This document shows, piece by piece, positions 8,047 to 14,605 of a stretch of 27,500 nucleotides of DNA. The notes below the pieces were generated by a model. The model did no database searches and was not told where the DNA came from. It saw nothing but the letters and a program-made list of their open reading frames with translations. The translations under genes were made by a program, and so were the position numbers. The stretch spans positions 154,691 to 182,190 of the forward strand of contig PGYV01000002.1 of the NCBI GenBank assembly GCA_002839855.1, read 5' to 3'. Position 1 is the stretch's first letter. Each line of letters begins with the position of its first letter. The DNA is from Candidatus Goldiibacteriota bacterium HGW-Goldbacteria-1 (GTDB taxonomy: Bacteria > Oederibacteriota > PGYV01).

Positions 8047-8982
8047 ATGAAATATAAAAAACTTGGCGGAAGTAATCTTGAAATATCCACAATAGGGCTT
8101 GGTATGTTTGCCACGGGAGGAGAAGGGTGGAAGTTTGCGTGGGGGCCGCAGGATGACAATGAAACTATTAACGCTGTTAACGCTTCGCTTGACTGCGGAA
8201 TTAACTGGGTGGATACCGCGCCCGCGTACGGGCTTGGCCACGCGGAAACAGTCCTTGGAAAAGCAATTAAGGGCAAACGAGATAAGTTATATATTTTCAC
8301 CAAGTGCGGAAGGGTGTGGGATGATAAGGGCGATATGTCCGCGGTACTTGATAAAGAATCTGTAATAAAAGAGTGCGATGACAGTTTAAAAAGGCTTGAT
8401 ATTGATTGCATAGACCTTTATCAGATACACTGGCCGCAGCCCGATGAAAAAATTGAAGAGGCGTGGGAAGCGATATGTGATTTGAAAAAAGCGGGTAAGA
8501 TAAAATACGCGGGCGTGTCAAATTTTAACGGGGCTCAGATGAAACGCGTGCAGGATATCGCGCCGGTAACATCGCTGCAGCCGCCGTACAGTTTAATGCG
8601 CCGTGAAGCGGCGGTGGATTTTAAGTTCTGTGAAGAAAACAATATAGGAATTATAGTTTATAGCCCGATGGCAAAAGGGCTATTATCAGGCAAGTATAAC
8701 AAGGATAATGTATCGGCGTTTGCTGAAACGGACCACAGAAAAAATGATGATATGTTCAAGGGTGATAATTTAGAAAAAGCATTACGTCTTGTTGAACTGA
8801 TGAAACCAATGGCGGTTATCAGGGGATGCGAAGTCTCCAATATCGCGGTGGCATGGACGCTTTCAAACAGCGCCGTCACAGGCGCTATCTGCGGGGCGCG
8901 CAGCGCCAAACAGGCAAAGACAAATGCCGTATCTGCGGATATTACGCTTACGCGGGAAGAATTAAATTTATTAAACAGCTGA
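8047..8982 (+). CDS. Aldo/keto reductase
   Basis: 311-residue aldo/keto reductase, a cytoplasmic NADPH-dependent (beta/alpha)8 barrel enzyme that reduces aldehydes or ketones. The catalytic tetrad is visible as D56 and Y61 (WVDTAPAYG), K86 (FTKCG) and H128 (YQIHWP). The C-terminal cofactor-binding part reads GAICGARSAKQAKTNA, usual for the YdbC/general stress type. The start at 8047 is chosen over 8029 because GGGGGA lies 5-6 bases upstream and the family normally begins right at the MKYKKLGGSNL strand. It leads a group of small genes: the next starts 16 bases after its stop. Substrate unknown. Confidence 0.92.
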   Translation: MKYKKLGGSNLEISTIGLGMFATGGEGWKFAWGPQDDNETINAVNASLDCGINWVDTAPAYGLGHAETVLGKAIKGKRDKLYIFTKCGRVWDDKGDMSAVLDKESVIKECDDSLKRLDIDCIDLYQIHWPQPDEKIEEAWEAICDLKKAGKIKYAGVSNFNGAQMKRVQDIAPVTSLQPPYSLMRREAAVDFKFCEENNIGIIVYSPMAKGLLSGKYNKDNVSAFAETDHRKNDDMFKGDNLEKALRLVELMKPMAVIRGCEVSNIAVAWTLSNSAVTGAICGARSAKQAKTNAVSADITLTREELNLLNS

Positions 8983-8998
8983 TATAAAAGGAGGGTTT

Positions 8999-9385
8999 AT
9001 GGCATCGTGGGGAACGGCAATTTCCTCAAATGATACATATGAAACAATAAGAGACGCCTTTTTTGAAAAATATGATGACGGCGCGGAAGTAAAGGATATT
9101 ACAGAGAATATTTTAAAGGAATACAAAGAGCTTTACGAAAACCCTGAAGAATTAAATAACTTCTGGTTCGCGCTGGCGAAATTTCAGTGGGAATGTAAAG
9201 CGCTGGATAAAGAGATTTTTGAAAGGGTTAAGGGGATAATAGATTCCGGAAGTGATATAGAACTATGGAAAAAAACAGAGGATGTTCAGGAAGAGGATAT
9301 ATTAAGACGCCAGAAGGTATTAAGGAAATTTATTGAAGAACTGTCATCTGAAAAATTTACGGCAAGGAAAAGAAAAAATATATAG
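8999..9385 (+). CDS. Conserved-looking small protein, unknown function
   Basis: 128 residues, no signal peptide or membrane segment, acidic helical middle part and a basic tail (FTARKRKNI). It opens with MASWGTAISSND, which resembles the W-G...ND opening of DUF4259-type and several immunity-like small proteins; this is a resemblance, not an assignment. A central NNFWFALAKFQWECKALD segment is rich in aromatic residues. GGAGG lies 6 bases upstream of the ATG. The gene follows the aldo/keto reductase and precedes the TIGR04076-like gene by 13 bases, so they are probably co-transcribed. A diverged copy of its last 22 codons survives at 10795-10863. Confidence 0.8.
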   Translation: MASWGTAISSNDTYETIRDAFFEKYDDGAEVKDITENILKEYKELYENPEELNNFWFALAKFQWECKALDKEIFERVKGIIDSGSDIELWKKTEDVQEEDILRRQKVLRKFIEELSSEKFTARKRKNI

Positions 9386-9398
9386 TTGAGGTGCTGAT

Positions 9399-9734
9399 AT
9401 GAAAAGAAAAATTGATCTGAACATAGATATGTCATCAATAAAGAACCATCAGGATTACAGGGCAGTGTGGGATGACCTTTGTCCCATTGAGATTAAAATG
9501 GTGGAGCAGTACGAAGAGTGTAAACACAAAATAGGCGATACATTTATATACGAAAACCCTTATACAAAACCTGCCGGGCTTTGCGGCGCGCTTATGCATG
9601 TCGCGGAGCTGTATCTGTGGCGCGCGGAACTTGGGTTTCCGTCATGGAATGAGGATAACAGAAGGGTATTCAGGGTGCATTGTCCTGACGCAAAAGGGAC
9701 GGTATGGGAAATAAGGAAGGTGGAGAAGAAATGA
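9399..9734 (+). CDS. TIGR04076-like small protein
   Basis: 111 residues. The order of motifs fits the TIGR04076 family of small proteins of unknown role: a Cys followed by HKIGDTF (about 42-49), then KPAGLCGALMHVA (about 57-69), and near the end HCPDAKGTVWEIRKV. Three cysteines stand at family positions (CKHKIGD, GLCGAL, HCPDA), so metal or redox function has been thought possible, but I know of no demonstration. GAGGTG lies 6 bases before the ATG. Its stop overlaps the ATG of the following lipoprotein gene (ATGA at 9731-9734), which suggests translational coupling. Confidence 0.75.
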   Translation: MKRKIDLNIDMSSIKNHQDYRAVWDDLCPIEIKMVEQYEECKHKIGDTFIYENPYTKPAGLCGALMHVAELYLWRAELGFPSWNEDNRRVFRVHCPDAKGTVWEIRKVEKK

Positions 9735-10792
9735 ACATATATTTGACTTTAAGGAAAATACTGTTTTTGACGGGCGTGATTGTTATTCTTCAGATGCTTA
9801 CCGGTTGTGCAACATATCAATCGCGCTATTACAGGGATGGAATCCGGATTAAAAAATTGGAATTGAAAAAGCCAATGGCAGGATTTACCGCAGATAACAA
9901 TATGGCGGTTTTAAAAAAACGTACGGTAATTTTGCCTTTTGAAGACAGGCGGGATATCAATGAAATATATGTTGGGACGTCTGAACCGATTTCTCTCCTT
10001 TTTGCAGGCGCTTTTTCTGATGCCGCTTCAGAATCGCTTATCTTTAAGAGTTCGGGCCTTCCGGGATTTGATGAACTGCACATGAAGGGAATAAAGCTTG
10101 AAGAAAAAAATATCCGTAAATTACTTGCCGGGTTTAGCGCTGAATATTTACTTGGCGGAACTGTCGATAAGTTTGAAATAAAAATAGAAAACCGTAATGT
10201 TATGGATGTTTATCTAAATGTTTCTGCGGAAGGTTCTGTTTATCTCTGCAGCGCAGACAGTGGAATGATTTACAAAAGTACTTTTCAGGCGAATGAGAAC
10301 ATTAAGGTTGATTATAGTGTTGCGCCTTATGGAGGATATAACGGAATAGAGATGTCCGGTCAAAAGATTAAAGATTTTATTTATAAAGTAGCAATAAAGG
10401 AAATTGATAAAATATTTAATAAAGCAGATAGGATTAATGCAAATCTGCCGATAAAAACCGGTTTGCCTGCACAAACCCTGCAATATCCGCCGGATTGGCC
10501 TTGTCCGATATATTCTGAAACGGATATCGCAAGAGCAGAGATGGGGGCTCAGGCAGCGGGTTATATTGGCGCGTTTGCCGGAGCGTTGGCAGGCTCGGGT
10601 ATAGCTATTGCAGCGGCAGGCGGAAATGATTCAGGTTTGGTTGTAGGGATTGCGGCCGGGTGCGCCGGGGCAGGGCTTGGATATCTTGCAGGCTGGTTAA
10701 TCGGGCAGGGAATGATTGATAATGACATTGAAAAAGCTAAGTTTATTGCTTCAGCTGATGGATTTATAATTACGCATAATTTTGATTTCTGA
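9731..10792 (+). CDS. Glycine-zipper lipoprotein, unknown function
   Basis: 353 residues. The start at 9731 is preferred over 9704 because it places a signal peptide (hydrophobic residues 10-22) and lipobox LTGC with Cys26 at the N terminus, has GGAGA upstream, and overlaps the previous stop by four bases. The mature domain (about 50-245; TVILPFEDRR, YLLGGTVDKFEIKIENRN, IKDFIYKVAIKEIDKIF) resembles the alpha/beta lipoprotein domain of ABC-transport auxiliary or LpoB/CsgG-like families, a loose similarity only. Residues 275-335 are a glycine/alanine-rich double segment (AGYIGAFAGALAGSG, AAGCAGAGLGYLAGWLIGQG) typical of glycine-zipper membrane-inserting stretches. Likely location is a membrane, perhaps the outer one if this lineage has one. 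Base use is somewhat more AT-rich than in the metabolic genes. Confidence 0.75.
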   Translation: MNIYLTLRKILFLTGVIVILQMLTGCATYQSRYYRDGIRIKKLELKKPMAGFTADNNMAVLKKRTVILPFEDRRDINEIYVGTSEPISLLFAGAFSDAASESLIFKSSGLPGFDELHMKGIKLEEKNIRKLLAGFSAEYLLGGTVDKFEIKIENRNVMDVYLNVSAEGSVYLCSADSGMIYKSTFQANENIKVDYSVAPYGGYNGIEMSGQKIKDFIYKVAIKEIDKIFNKADRINANLPIKTGLPAQTLQYPPDWPCPIYSETDIARAEMGAQAAGYIGAFAGALAGSGIAIAAAGGNDSGLVVGIAAGCAGAGLGYLAGWLIGQGMIDNDIEKAKFIASADGFIITHNFDF

Positions 10793-10794
10793 AA

Positions 10795-10863
10795 GCGCTG
10801 AAGAAGTTTATTGAAGAGCTGTCTTTTGAAAAAATTATGGTAAGAAAAAGAAAAAACGTATAA
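10795..10863 (+). pseudogene. Remnant 3' end of a paralogue of the 8999-9385 gene
   Basis: Directly after the lipoprotein stop an open frame of 22 codons plus stop aligns without gaps to the last 22 codons plus stop of the gene at 8999-9385 (positions 9317-9385). I count 53 of 69 bases identical, many differences being silent: shared words include KFIEEL and RKRKN. It has no start codon or ribosome-binding site, so it is the tail of a lost second copy, not a gene. Confidence 0.8.
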
Positions 10864-10873
10864 TAATGGCGGA

Positions 10874-10902
10874 TTGACACCACATCATATGTGATGTATA
10901 AT
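10874..10902 (+). promoter_or_regulatory. Consensus promoter with operator dyad (toxin-antitoxin pair)
   Basis: A perfect TTGACA (10874-10879) and perfect TATAAT (10897-10902) are 17 bases apart. The spacer holds the dyad ACATCA-N4-TGATGT (10882-10897), whose right arm touches the first base of the -10 element. An overlapping dyad CACAT-N3-ATGTG lies at 10881-10893. A full-consensus promoter blocked by a spacer operator is what one expects of autorepression by the downstream HTH antitoxin; the binding itself is inference. Confidence 0.85.
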
Positions 10903-10931
10903 TGATTTGAATAAAACATAGAGGGACAGAG

Positions 10932-11291
10932 ATGAAAGTAATATACTATTTTACAAGGTCAGGCAGGAAGCCTGTATTTGATTTTATTGAAGAACAGGGC
11001 GAAAAAGAACAGGCAAAGATATACCGTAATATTTCGATGCTGCGGGAACAAGGTTATATGCTGCATAGGCCCTATGCGGCAAAGATTACAGAAAAGATCC
11101 ATGAATTAAGGGTTGAAGCAGTACAGGATAATTTCAGGGTATTGTATTATTTTAATTTTGGCGAGCGTGTTGTTCTTTTACACGCTTTTAAGAAAAAGAC
11201 TCAAAAGTTAAACCGTGGTGATATAGAAACCGCGGAAAACAGAATGAAAGATTTTATTGAAAGAATTGAAAAGGGAGAAGTGATTATATGA
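10932..11291 (+). CDS. HigB-like (Gp49/RelE superfamily) toxin
   Basis: 119 residues, full length for the phage Gp49-like HigB branch of the RelE/ParE toxin superfamily, whose members cut mRNA on the ribosome. Family marks: MKVIYYFTRSGRKPVFDFIE at the start, KITEKIHELRVE (51-62), FRVLYYF (68-74), VVLLHAFKKKTQKL (80-93) and ETAENRMKDF near the end. The basic residues R60, K87-K89 and K92 are in the positions usual for RNA contact. GAGGGA precedes the start. The last four bases overlap the antitoxin start (ATGA at 11288-11291), and toxin-before-antitoxin order is typical for HigBA. The reading frame is intact. Confidence 0.93.
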   Translation: MKVIYYFTRSGRKPVFDFIEEQGEKEQAKIYRNISMLREQGYMLHRPYAAKITEKIHELRVEAVQDNFRVLYYFNFGERVVLLHAFKKKTQKLNRGDIETAENRMKDFIERIEKGEVII

Positions 11292-11593
11292 AAAAAATAA
11301 AACTGGCAGACGAGGACAAGTTTTTTGATAATGTACTGAATCGAAAGCTTAAAAATAAGGTGTTTAAAGATGCTTATGAAGCCGAAGGTCTGCGCCTTCA
11401 GCTTGCTCATGAACTTTATGAAGCAAGGCGTAAAAGGCATATTTCACAGAAAAAACTTGCCGATAAACTGAAAATGCCGCAGCAGCAGATATCAAGGATT
11501 GAAATGGGAAATCAGAATATCACACTTGATACGCTTAGCCGGATAACGTCTGCTTTAAATGTAAGGGCGGATGTGAAGTTAAAGTTGTTGTAG
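11288..11593 (+). CDS. HigA-like XRE antitoxin
   Basis: 101 residues. Residues about 42-95 are an XRE/Cro-type helix-turn-helix domain: ARRKRHISQKKLADKLKM with the recognition helix around QQQISRIEMGNQNITLDTL. The N-terminal 40 residues (LADEDKFFDNVLNRKLK) form the part that usually wraps the toxin. It should neutralise the HigB-like toxin and bind the dyad at 10882-10897. Translation is coupled to the toxin by ATGA overlap, with GGGAG about 8 bases before the ATG inside the toxin gene. Confidence 0.92.
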   Translation: MKKIKLADEDKFFDNVLNRKLKNKVFKDAYEAEGLRLQLAHELYEARRKRHISQKKLADKLKMPQQQISRIEMGNQNITLDTLSRITSALNVRADVKLKLL

Positions 11594-11598
11594 TGATT

Positions 11599-11608
11599 GT
11601 CAGCTGAC
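11599..11608. other. 10-bp perfect palindrome after the antitoxin
   Basis: GTCAGCTGAC begins six bases after the antitoxin stop. It has no loop-forming centre or T-run, so it is not a standard terminator. It might be a protein-binding site or chance. Confidence 0.3.
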
Positions 11609-11667
11609 TGTATAAATTATGAGGAAAAATTAATGTAATAATAATAAACTGAAGGTCTGAAAAATAG

Positions 11668-11947
11668 CTTGCAGATACTGAAAAAGTACCAGTAAAAAGT
11701 TCGGAGAAAAAGTTCAGAGAAAAGTTCGGAGAAAAGTTCGGAGAAAAGTTCGGAGAAAAGTTCGGAGAAAAGTTCGGAGAAAATACTTGCCATGTTTCGT
11801 AAGAATCCAAAGATGTCCGCTGCGCAAGCTTCTGAAATACTTGGTATTACAAGTCGTGGTGTTGAAAAACAGATTTCAGCGCTGAAAAAAGCAGGAATAC
11901 TTAAAAGGATAGGCGGGGACAAAGGTGGATATTGGAAAGTGAAATGA
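11668..11947 (+). pseudogene. Decayed C-terminal fragment of a winged-helix regulator/AlbA-type protein
   Basis: From 11783 to the stop at 11945-11947 the frame reads ILAMFRKNPKMSAAQASEIL, then GITSRGVEKQIS, ALKKAGILKRIGGDKGGYW and KVK. This is the winged-helix end found on putative regulators of the Schlafen AlbA_2/RecG-like group and some Fic proteins, which often carry SSEK-type linkers before it. Upstream, the frame continues through the tandem repeat, but an extra A in the run at 11707-11710 shifts it; beyond that, the other frame reads LADTEKVPVKSSEK back to a TAG at 11665. No N-terminal domain, start codon or ribosome site remains. An internal ATG at 11792 could give 51 residues, but nothing supports its use. 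Confidence 0.75.
11698..11782 (+). repeat. 12-bp tandem repeat encoding Ser-Ser-Glu-Lys
   Basis: Seven consecutive copies of AGTTCGGAGAAA. The first has an extra A (13 bases) and the second has one substitution (AGTTCAGAGAAA); the last five are identical. In the frame of the downstream fragment each unit reads SSEK. The sameness of the last five copies points to recent slippage or unequal exchange. Copy changes would not shift the frame because the unit is 12 bases. Confidence 0.9.
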
Positions 11948-11992
11948 ATATTATTATAGAAGACGGTTTGAATTTGAGAAAGGATGGGAACT

Positions 11993-12457
11993 ATGAAAGT
12001 TGAATATGCCCAAGGTTTAGATGGTCCGAAAGTTATAATGATAATTTTGTTTTTTATAATATTGTGGTGCATCATCAATTATTTATCTTCGAAAAAATCA
12101 GGATGGAATGAAATTGCAATTATATTTGGTCTGAAAAACGAAAATATTAAAAATATTAAATGGTTTGAAGTTATAGAGGCTTGGACTGAAAATTGTTATT
12201 TTTATGGCGGACTGTTATATTTTGCGATCAGAGATAAAAACATATTGTTAAAAGTAATACCGTTGTTTTCGATAGGATACCAAAAGCTTAGTATTCCGCT
12301 TCAACACATTGAATATAAAGAATGGAATAGCATATTCGGGATCCGATATTATATAATTACTTTCAAAAATATTGAGCATTTAAAGTTGAAAATACATAAA
12401 AGCGTGATATGGAAAAGCGGTTTGGCATCTAGGCTGGGTATGGTAAAGGGAAAGTGA
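11993..12457 (+). CDS. Small single-pass membrane protein, unknown function
   Basis: 154 residues. Start taken at 11993, with AGGA 8 bases upstream; ATG at 11984 is too close to that site. Residues about 13-31 (VIMIILFFIILWCIINYL) form one membrane segment, followed by a polar domain of about 120 residues rich in Ile, Lys, Tyr and Trp (IKWFEVIEAWTENCYFYGGL, VIPLFSIGYQKLSIPLQHIEY). The C-terminal part is probably cytoplasmic given the many lysines, with the short N terminus outside. The pattern resembles small bacterial PH-like or membrane-anchored unknowns, but I do not recognise a family. Clearly more AT-rich than the metabolic genes on either side, consistent with recent acquisition together with the neighbouring remnants. 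Confidence 0.7.
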   Translation: MKVEYAQGLDGPKVIMIILFFIILWCIINYLSSKKSGWNEIAIIFGLKNENIKNIKWFEVIEAWTENCYFYGGLLYFAIRDKNILLKVIPLFSIGYQKLSIPLQHIEYKEWNSIFGIRYYIITFKNIEHLKLKIHKSVIWKSGLASRLGMVKGK

Positions 12458-12500
12458 TAATTATTTAAATCAAATTTTATTTTTAGTGTTATATTTTCAT

Positions 12501-12529
12501 TTGACAGATGATATATAAAATGGTATAAA
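12501..12529 (+). promoter_or_regulatory. Upstream promoter (P1) of the ilv-leu operon
   Basis: A perfect TTGACA (12501-12506), 17 bases, then TATAAA (12524-12529) preceded by TGG, an extended -10. Transcription would begin near 12536, 23 bases before the leader ORF and about 367 bases before ilvD. Confidence 0.85.
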
Positions 12530-12558
12530 TTTATTAATAAAAAAAACGGAGGAAACAA

Positions 12559-12675
12559 ATGGCACACGCGGCAATAGCAAAAATTAACGCCGCAACCATT
12601 CTGTCCTCTACAACCCTTTTACTAACAGTCACGGTCCTTCTAGTCGGATTAGTGCGACTTACAGTCGTCCTTTAA
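12559..12675 (+). CDS. Putative branched-chain leader peptide (38 codons)
   Basis: ATG at 12559 has a strong GGAGGA 5-6 bases upstream and opens a 38-codon frame ending in TAA at 12673-12675. The peptide starts MAHAAIAKINAATILSS. From codon 20 to the end it has 14 Leu/Val in 19 residues, including LLL (codons CTT TTA CTA), TVTVLLV and TVVL; over the whole peptide 9 Leu, 6 Val, 3 Ile and 6 Thr. It sits just after the promoter of the Ile/Val/Leu operon, as do attenuation leader peptides such as ilvL and leuL. Its role would be to sense charged tRNA-Leu and tRNA-Val by ribosome stalling. It is also hydrophobic enough to be a tiny membrane peptide. Expression and function are inference. Confidence 0.75.
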   Translation: MAHAAIAKINAATILSSTTLLLTVTVLLVGLVRLTVVL

Positions 12676-12772
12676 CGGACAACTGGGCGCAAAAATCCGG
12701 CACCAACTTTAACAAACCCAATCAAAAACGATTTTTGCGCCGTAAAAGGTCTATTTTGCTATATTTTTACGG
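12642..12772 (+). promoter_or_regulatory. Structured ilv leader RNA (putative attenuator region)
   Basis: Four dyads lie in series. AGTCG/CGACT (12642-12646 and 12655-12659) falls inside the Leu/Val codons. CAGTCGTCC/GGACAACTG (12662-12670 and 12677-12685, one C-A mismatch) has the leader stop codon in its loop. GGCGCAAAAATC/GATTTTTGCGCC (12686-12697 and 12730-12741) is a perfect 12-bp stem with a 32-base loop. CCGTAAAA/TTTTACGG (12740-12747 and 12765-12772) shares two bases with the preceding stem, so the two compete at their junction. I do not see a GC-rich stem followed directly by a T-run, so the way transcription would be stopped is unresolved. No T-box motif is visible. Confidence 0.55.
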
Positions 12773-12786
12773 ACTTTTAAGGCTAA

Positions 12787-12844
12787 AAAACCCTATTTTT
12801 TTAAGGGTTTTATGGTTGAAGCAAGTGCCATTTTTTGATATAAT
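12787..12844 (+). promoter_or_regulatory. Second promoter (P2) just upstream of ilvD
   Basis: TTGAAG (12816-12821), 17 bases, then a perfect TATAAT (12839-12844) preceded by TGA (extended -10). Start of transcription would be near 12851, about 50 bases before ilvD, bypassing the leader ORF. Just upstream is the AT-rich hairpin AAAACCCT/AGGGTTTT (12787-12794 and 12804-12811) with a T-rich loop; its right arm ends 4 bases before the -35 element, so it may be an operator or a weak terminator for P1 transcripts. Confidence 0.65.
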
Positions 12845-12902
12845 TTTTAAGTTTTATCTTTACAGTTAAATGGTTAATATCACGTAAAACAGGAGGATTA
12901 TT

Positions 12903-14582
12903 ATGAGAAGCGATAAGATGACAAAAGGCCCGGAACGGGCTCCGCACAGGTCACTTTTTAAAGCTATCGGATACACTGACGAAGAATTAAAAAGGCCTAT
13001 AATAGGCGTTGTGAATTCATTTAATGAAGTTATTCCGGGGCATATTCATCTGCGTACAATTGCTGACGCCGTGAAAGCGGGCGTAAGAATGGCAGGTGGC
13101 ACGCCAATGGAATTTCCGGCAATCGGCGTGTGCGACGGAATCGCGATGGGACATCAGGGAATGAAGTATTCACTTGTATCACGCGAATATATTGCTGACA
13201 GCATTGAAATAATGGGAATGGCATATCCTTTTGATGGGCTTGTTTTTATACCAAACTGCGATAAAGTTGTTCCGGGAATGCTTATGGCGGCAGCGCGCTT
13301 GAACATACCAAGCGTTTTTATAAGCGGCGGCGCTATGCTTGCCGGCAAGTATAAAGGCAAAAACTACGATCTTATATCCGGCGGTTTTGAAGCTGTGGGC
13401 GAATGCGCCAACGGAAAAATAACAGAGAAAGAACTTGAAGCCATTGAAAACGTAAGCTGCCCAACCTGCGGTTCCTGTTCCGGTATGTTTACCGCGAACA
13501 CAATGAACTGCATGACAGAAGTGCTGGGATTGGGTTTGCCCGGCAACGGTACCATTCCCGCTGTTTATTCCGAAAGGATAAGGCTTGCCAAAACAGCAGG
13601 CATGCAGATTATGGAAATGGTGGAAAAAGATATTAAGCCGCGCGACATACTTACTGAAAAAGCATTTGAAAACGCGTTCACGCTTGACGTGGCGCTTGGC
13701 GGTTCCACAAATACAATTCTTCACCTTCCGGCAATCGCGCACGAAGCCGGCTTTGAATTCGGGCTGGCAAAGATAAACTCTATCAGCGACAAAACGCCCA
13801 CGCTGTGCAAATTGTCACCGGCACTTTTGCCGACAGGCGGACAGCATTACATACAGGACCTTTATGAAGCCGGCGGCGTGCAGGCAGTTATTAAAGAGCT
13901 TGCCAAAAAGAACCTTGTGCACCTTGACCTTATGACAGTTACCGGAAAAAAGATAAAAGACAATATTAAAGATGTTGAAAATATAAATCCAAACGTGATA
14001 AGGACGCCGGATAACGCGTATTCGCCAAAAGGCGGACTTGCCATACTGTTTGGAAATTTAGCTCCCAACGGCGCTGTTGTAAAGCAGGCGGCTGTTGCTC
14101 CGGAGATGATGAAACGGGAGGCCAGGGCCAGGGTTTTTGAGTCCGAAGAAGACGCGCAAAAAGCGATTCTTGGGAAAAAGATCAAGCCCGGTGATGTAGT
14201 GGTTATAAGGTACGAAGGCCCAAAAGGCGGCCCCGGAATGCGCGAAATGCTTGCGCCCACCGCGGCAATAGCCGGAATGGGATTGGATAAAGAAGTCGCG
14301 CTTTTAACCGACGGCAGGTTTTCAGGCGGAACACGCGGAGCCGCAATAGGCCACGTATCGCCTGAAGCGATGGAAGGCGGCGTAATTGCGATAGTAAAAG
14401 AAGGCGACATAATCGAGATAAATATTCCGGAGAAAAAACTTGAATTAAAAGTTTCTCAGGATGAGATAGATAAAAGGTTCGCGGCATGGACGTGCCCCGA
14501 ACCGAAAGTAAAGACAGGAGTCCTTTACCGTTATTCAAAGAACGTAACTTCCGCGTCAACCGGCGCGGTTTTTAAAGACTAA
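12903..14582 (+). CDS. ilvD: Dihydroxy-acid dehydratase
   Basis: 559 residues. Removes water from 2,3-dihydroxy-isovalerate and -methylvalerate to give the 2-keto acids in valine, leucine and isoleucine synthesis. Cluster-binding cysteines are seen in NCDK (C119) and in [18 protein letters not shown] (C186, C189, C192). The region [15 protein letters not shown] (37-51) lacks the Pro-Cys-Asn cysteine of the [2Fe-2S] plant/mycobacterial type. It matches the E. coli-like and clostridial types instead, so an oxygen-sensitive [4Fe-4S] enzyme is inferred. The C-terminal half shows [12 protein letters not shown] and [22 protein letters not shown] strong AGGAGGA precedes the start. First structural gene of the operon; 23 bases separate it from ilvB. 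Confidence 0.98.
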   Translation: MRSDKMTKGPERAPHRSLFKAIGYTDEELKRPIIGVVNSFNEVIPGHIHLRTIADAVKAGVRMAGGTPMEFPAIGVCDGIAMGHQGMKYSLVSREYIADSIEIMGMAYPFDGLVFIPNCDKVVPGMLMAAARLNIPSVFISGGAMLAGKYKGKNYDLISGGFEAVGECANGKITEKELEAIENVSCPTCGSCSGMFTANTMNCMTEVLGLGLPGNGTIPAVYSERIRLAKTAGMQIMEMVEKDIKPRDILTEKAFENAFTLDVALGGSTNTILHLPAIAHEAGFEFGLAKINSISDKTPTLCKLSPALLPTGGQHYIQDLYEAGGVQAVIKELAKKNLVHLDLMTVTGKKIKDNIKDVENINPNVIRTPDNAYSPKGGLAILFGNLAPNGAVVKQAAVAPEMMKREARARVFESEEDAQKAILGKKIKPGDVVVIRYEGPKGGPGMREMLAPTAAIAGMGLDKEVALLTDGRFSGGTRGAAIGHVSPEAMEGGVIAIVKEGDIIEINIPEKKLELKVSQDEIDKRFAAWTCPEPKVKTGVLYRYSKNVTSASTGAVFKD

Positions 14583-14605
14583 AAAATAAACACAAGGAGC
14601 CATTT

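Noticed and set aside
11535-12078. Minus-strand frames with NFSPNFSP or FSELFSEL repeats
   Set aside because: They are antisense readings of the 12-bp tandem repeat; no ribosome site, and the plus-strand frame has a recognisable domain.
12536-12902. T-box riboswitch for the ilv operon
   Set aside because: No T-box core or specifier-type stem I in the leader; a translated Leu/Val-rich ORF explains the region better.
13179-13742. 187-codon minus-strand frame
   Set aside because: Antisense shadow of ilvD; composition is that of a reverse-complemented gene and no start signal is present. The same holds for the long minus frames opposite leuC, ilvN and purB.
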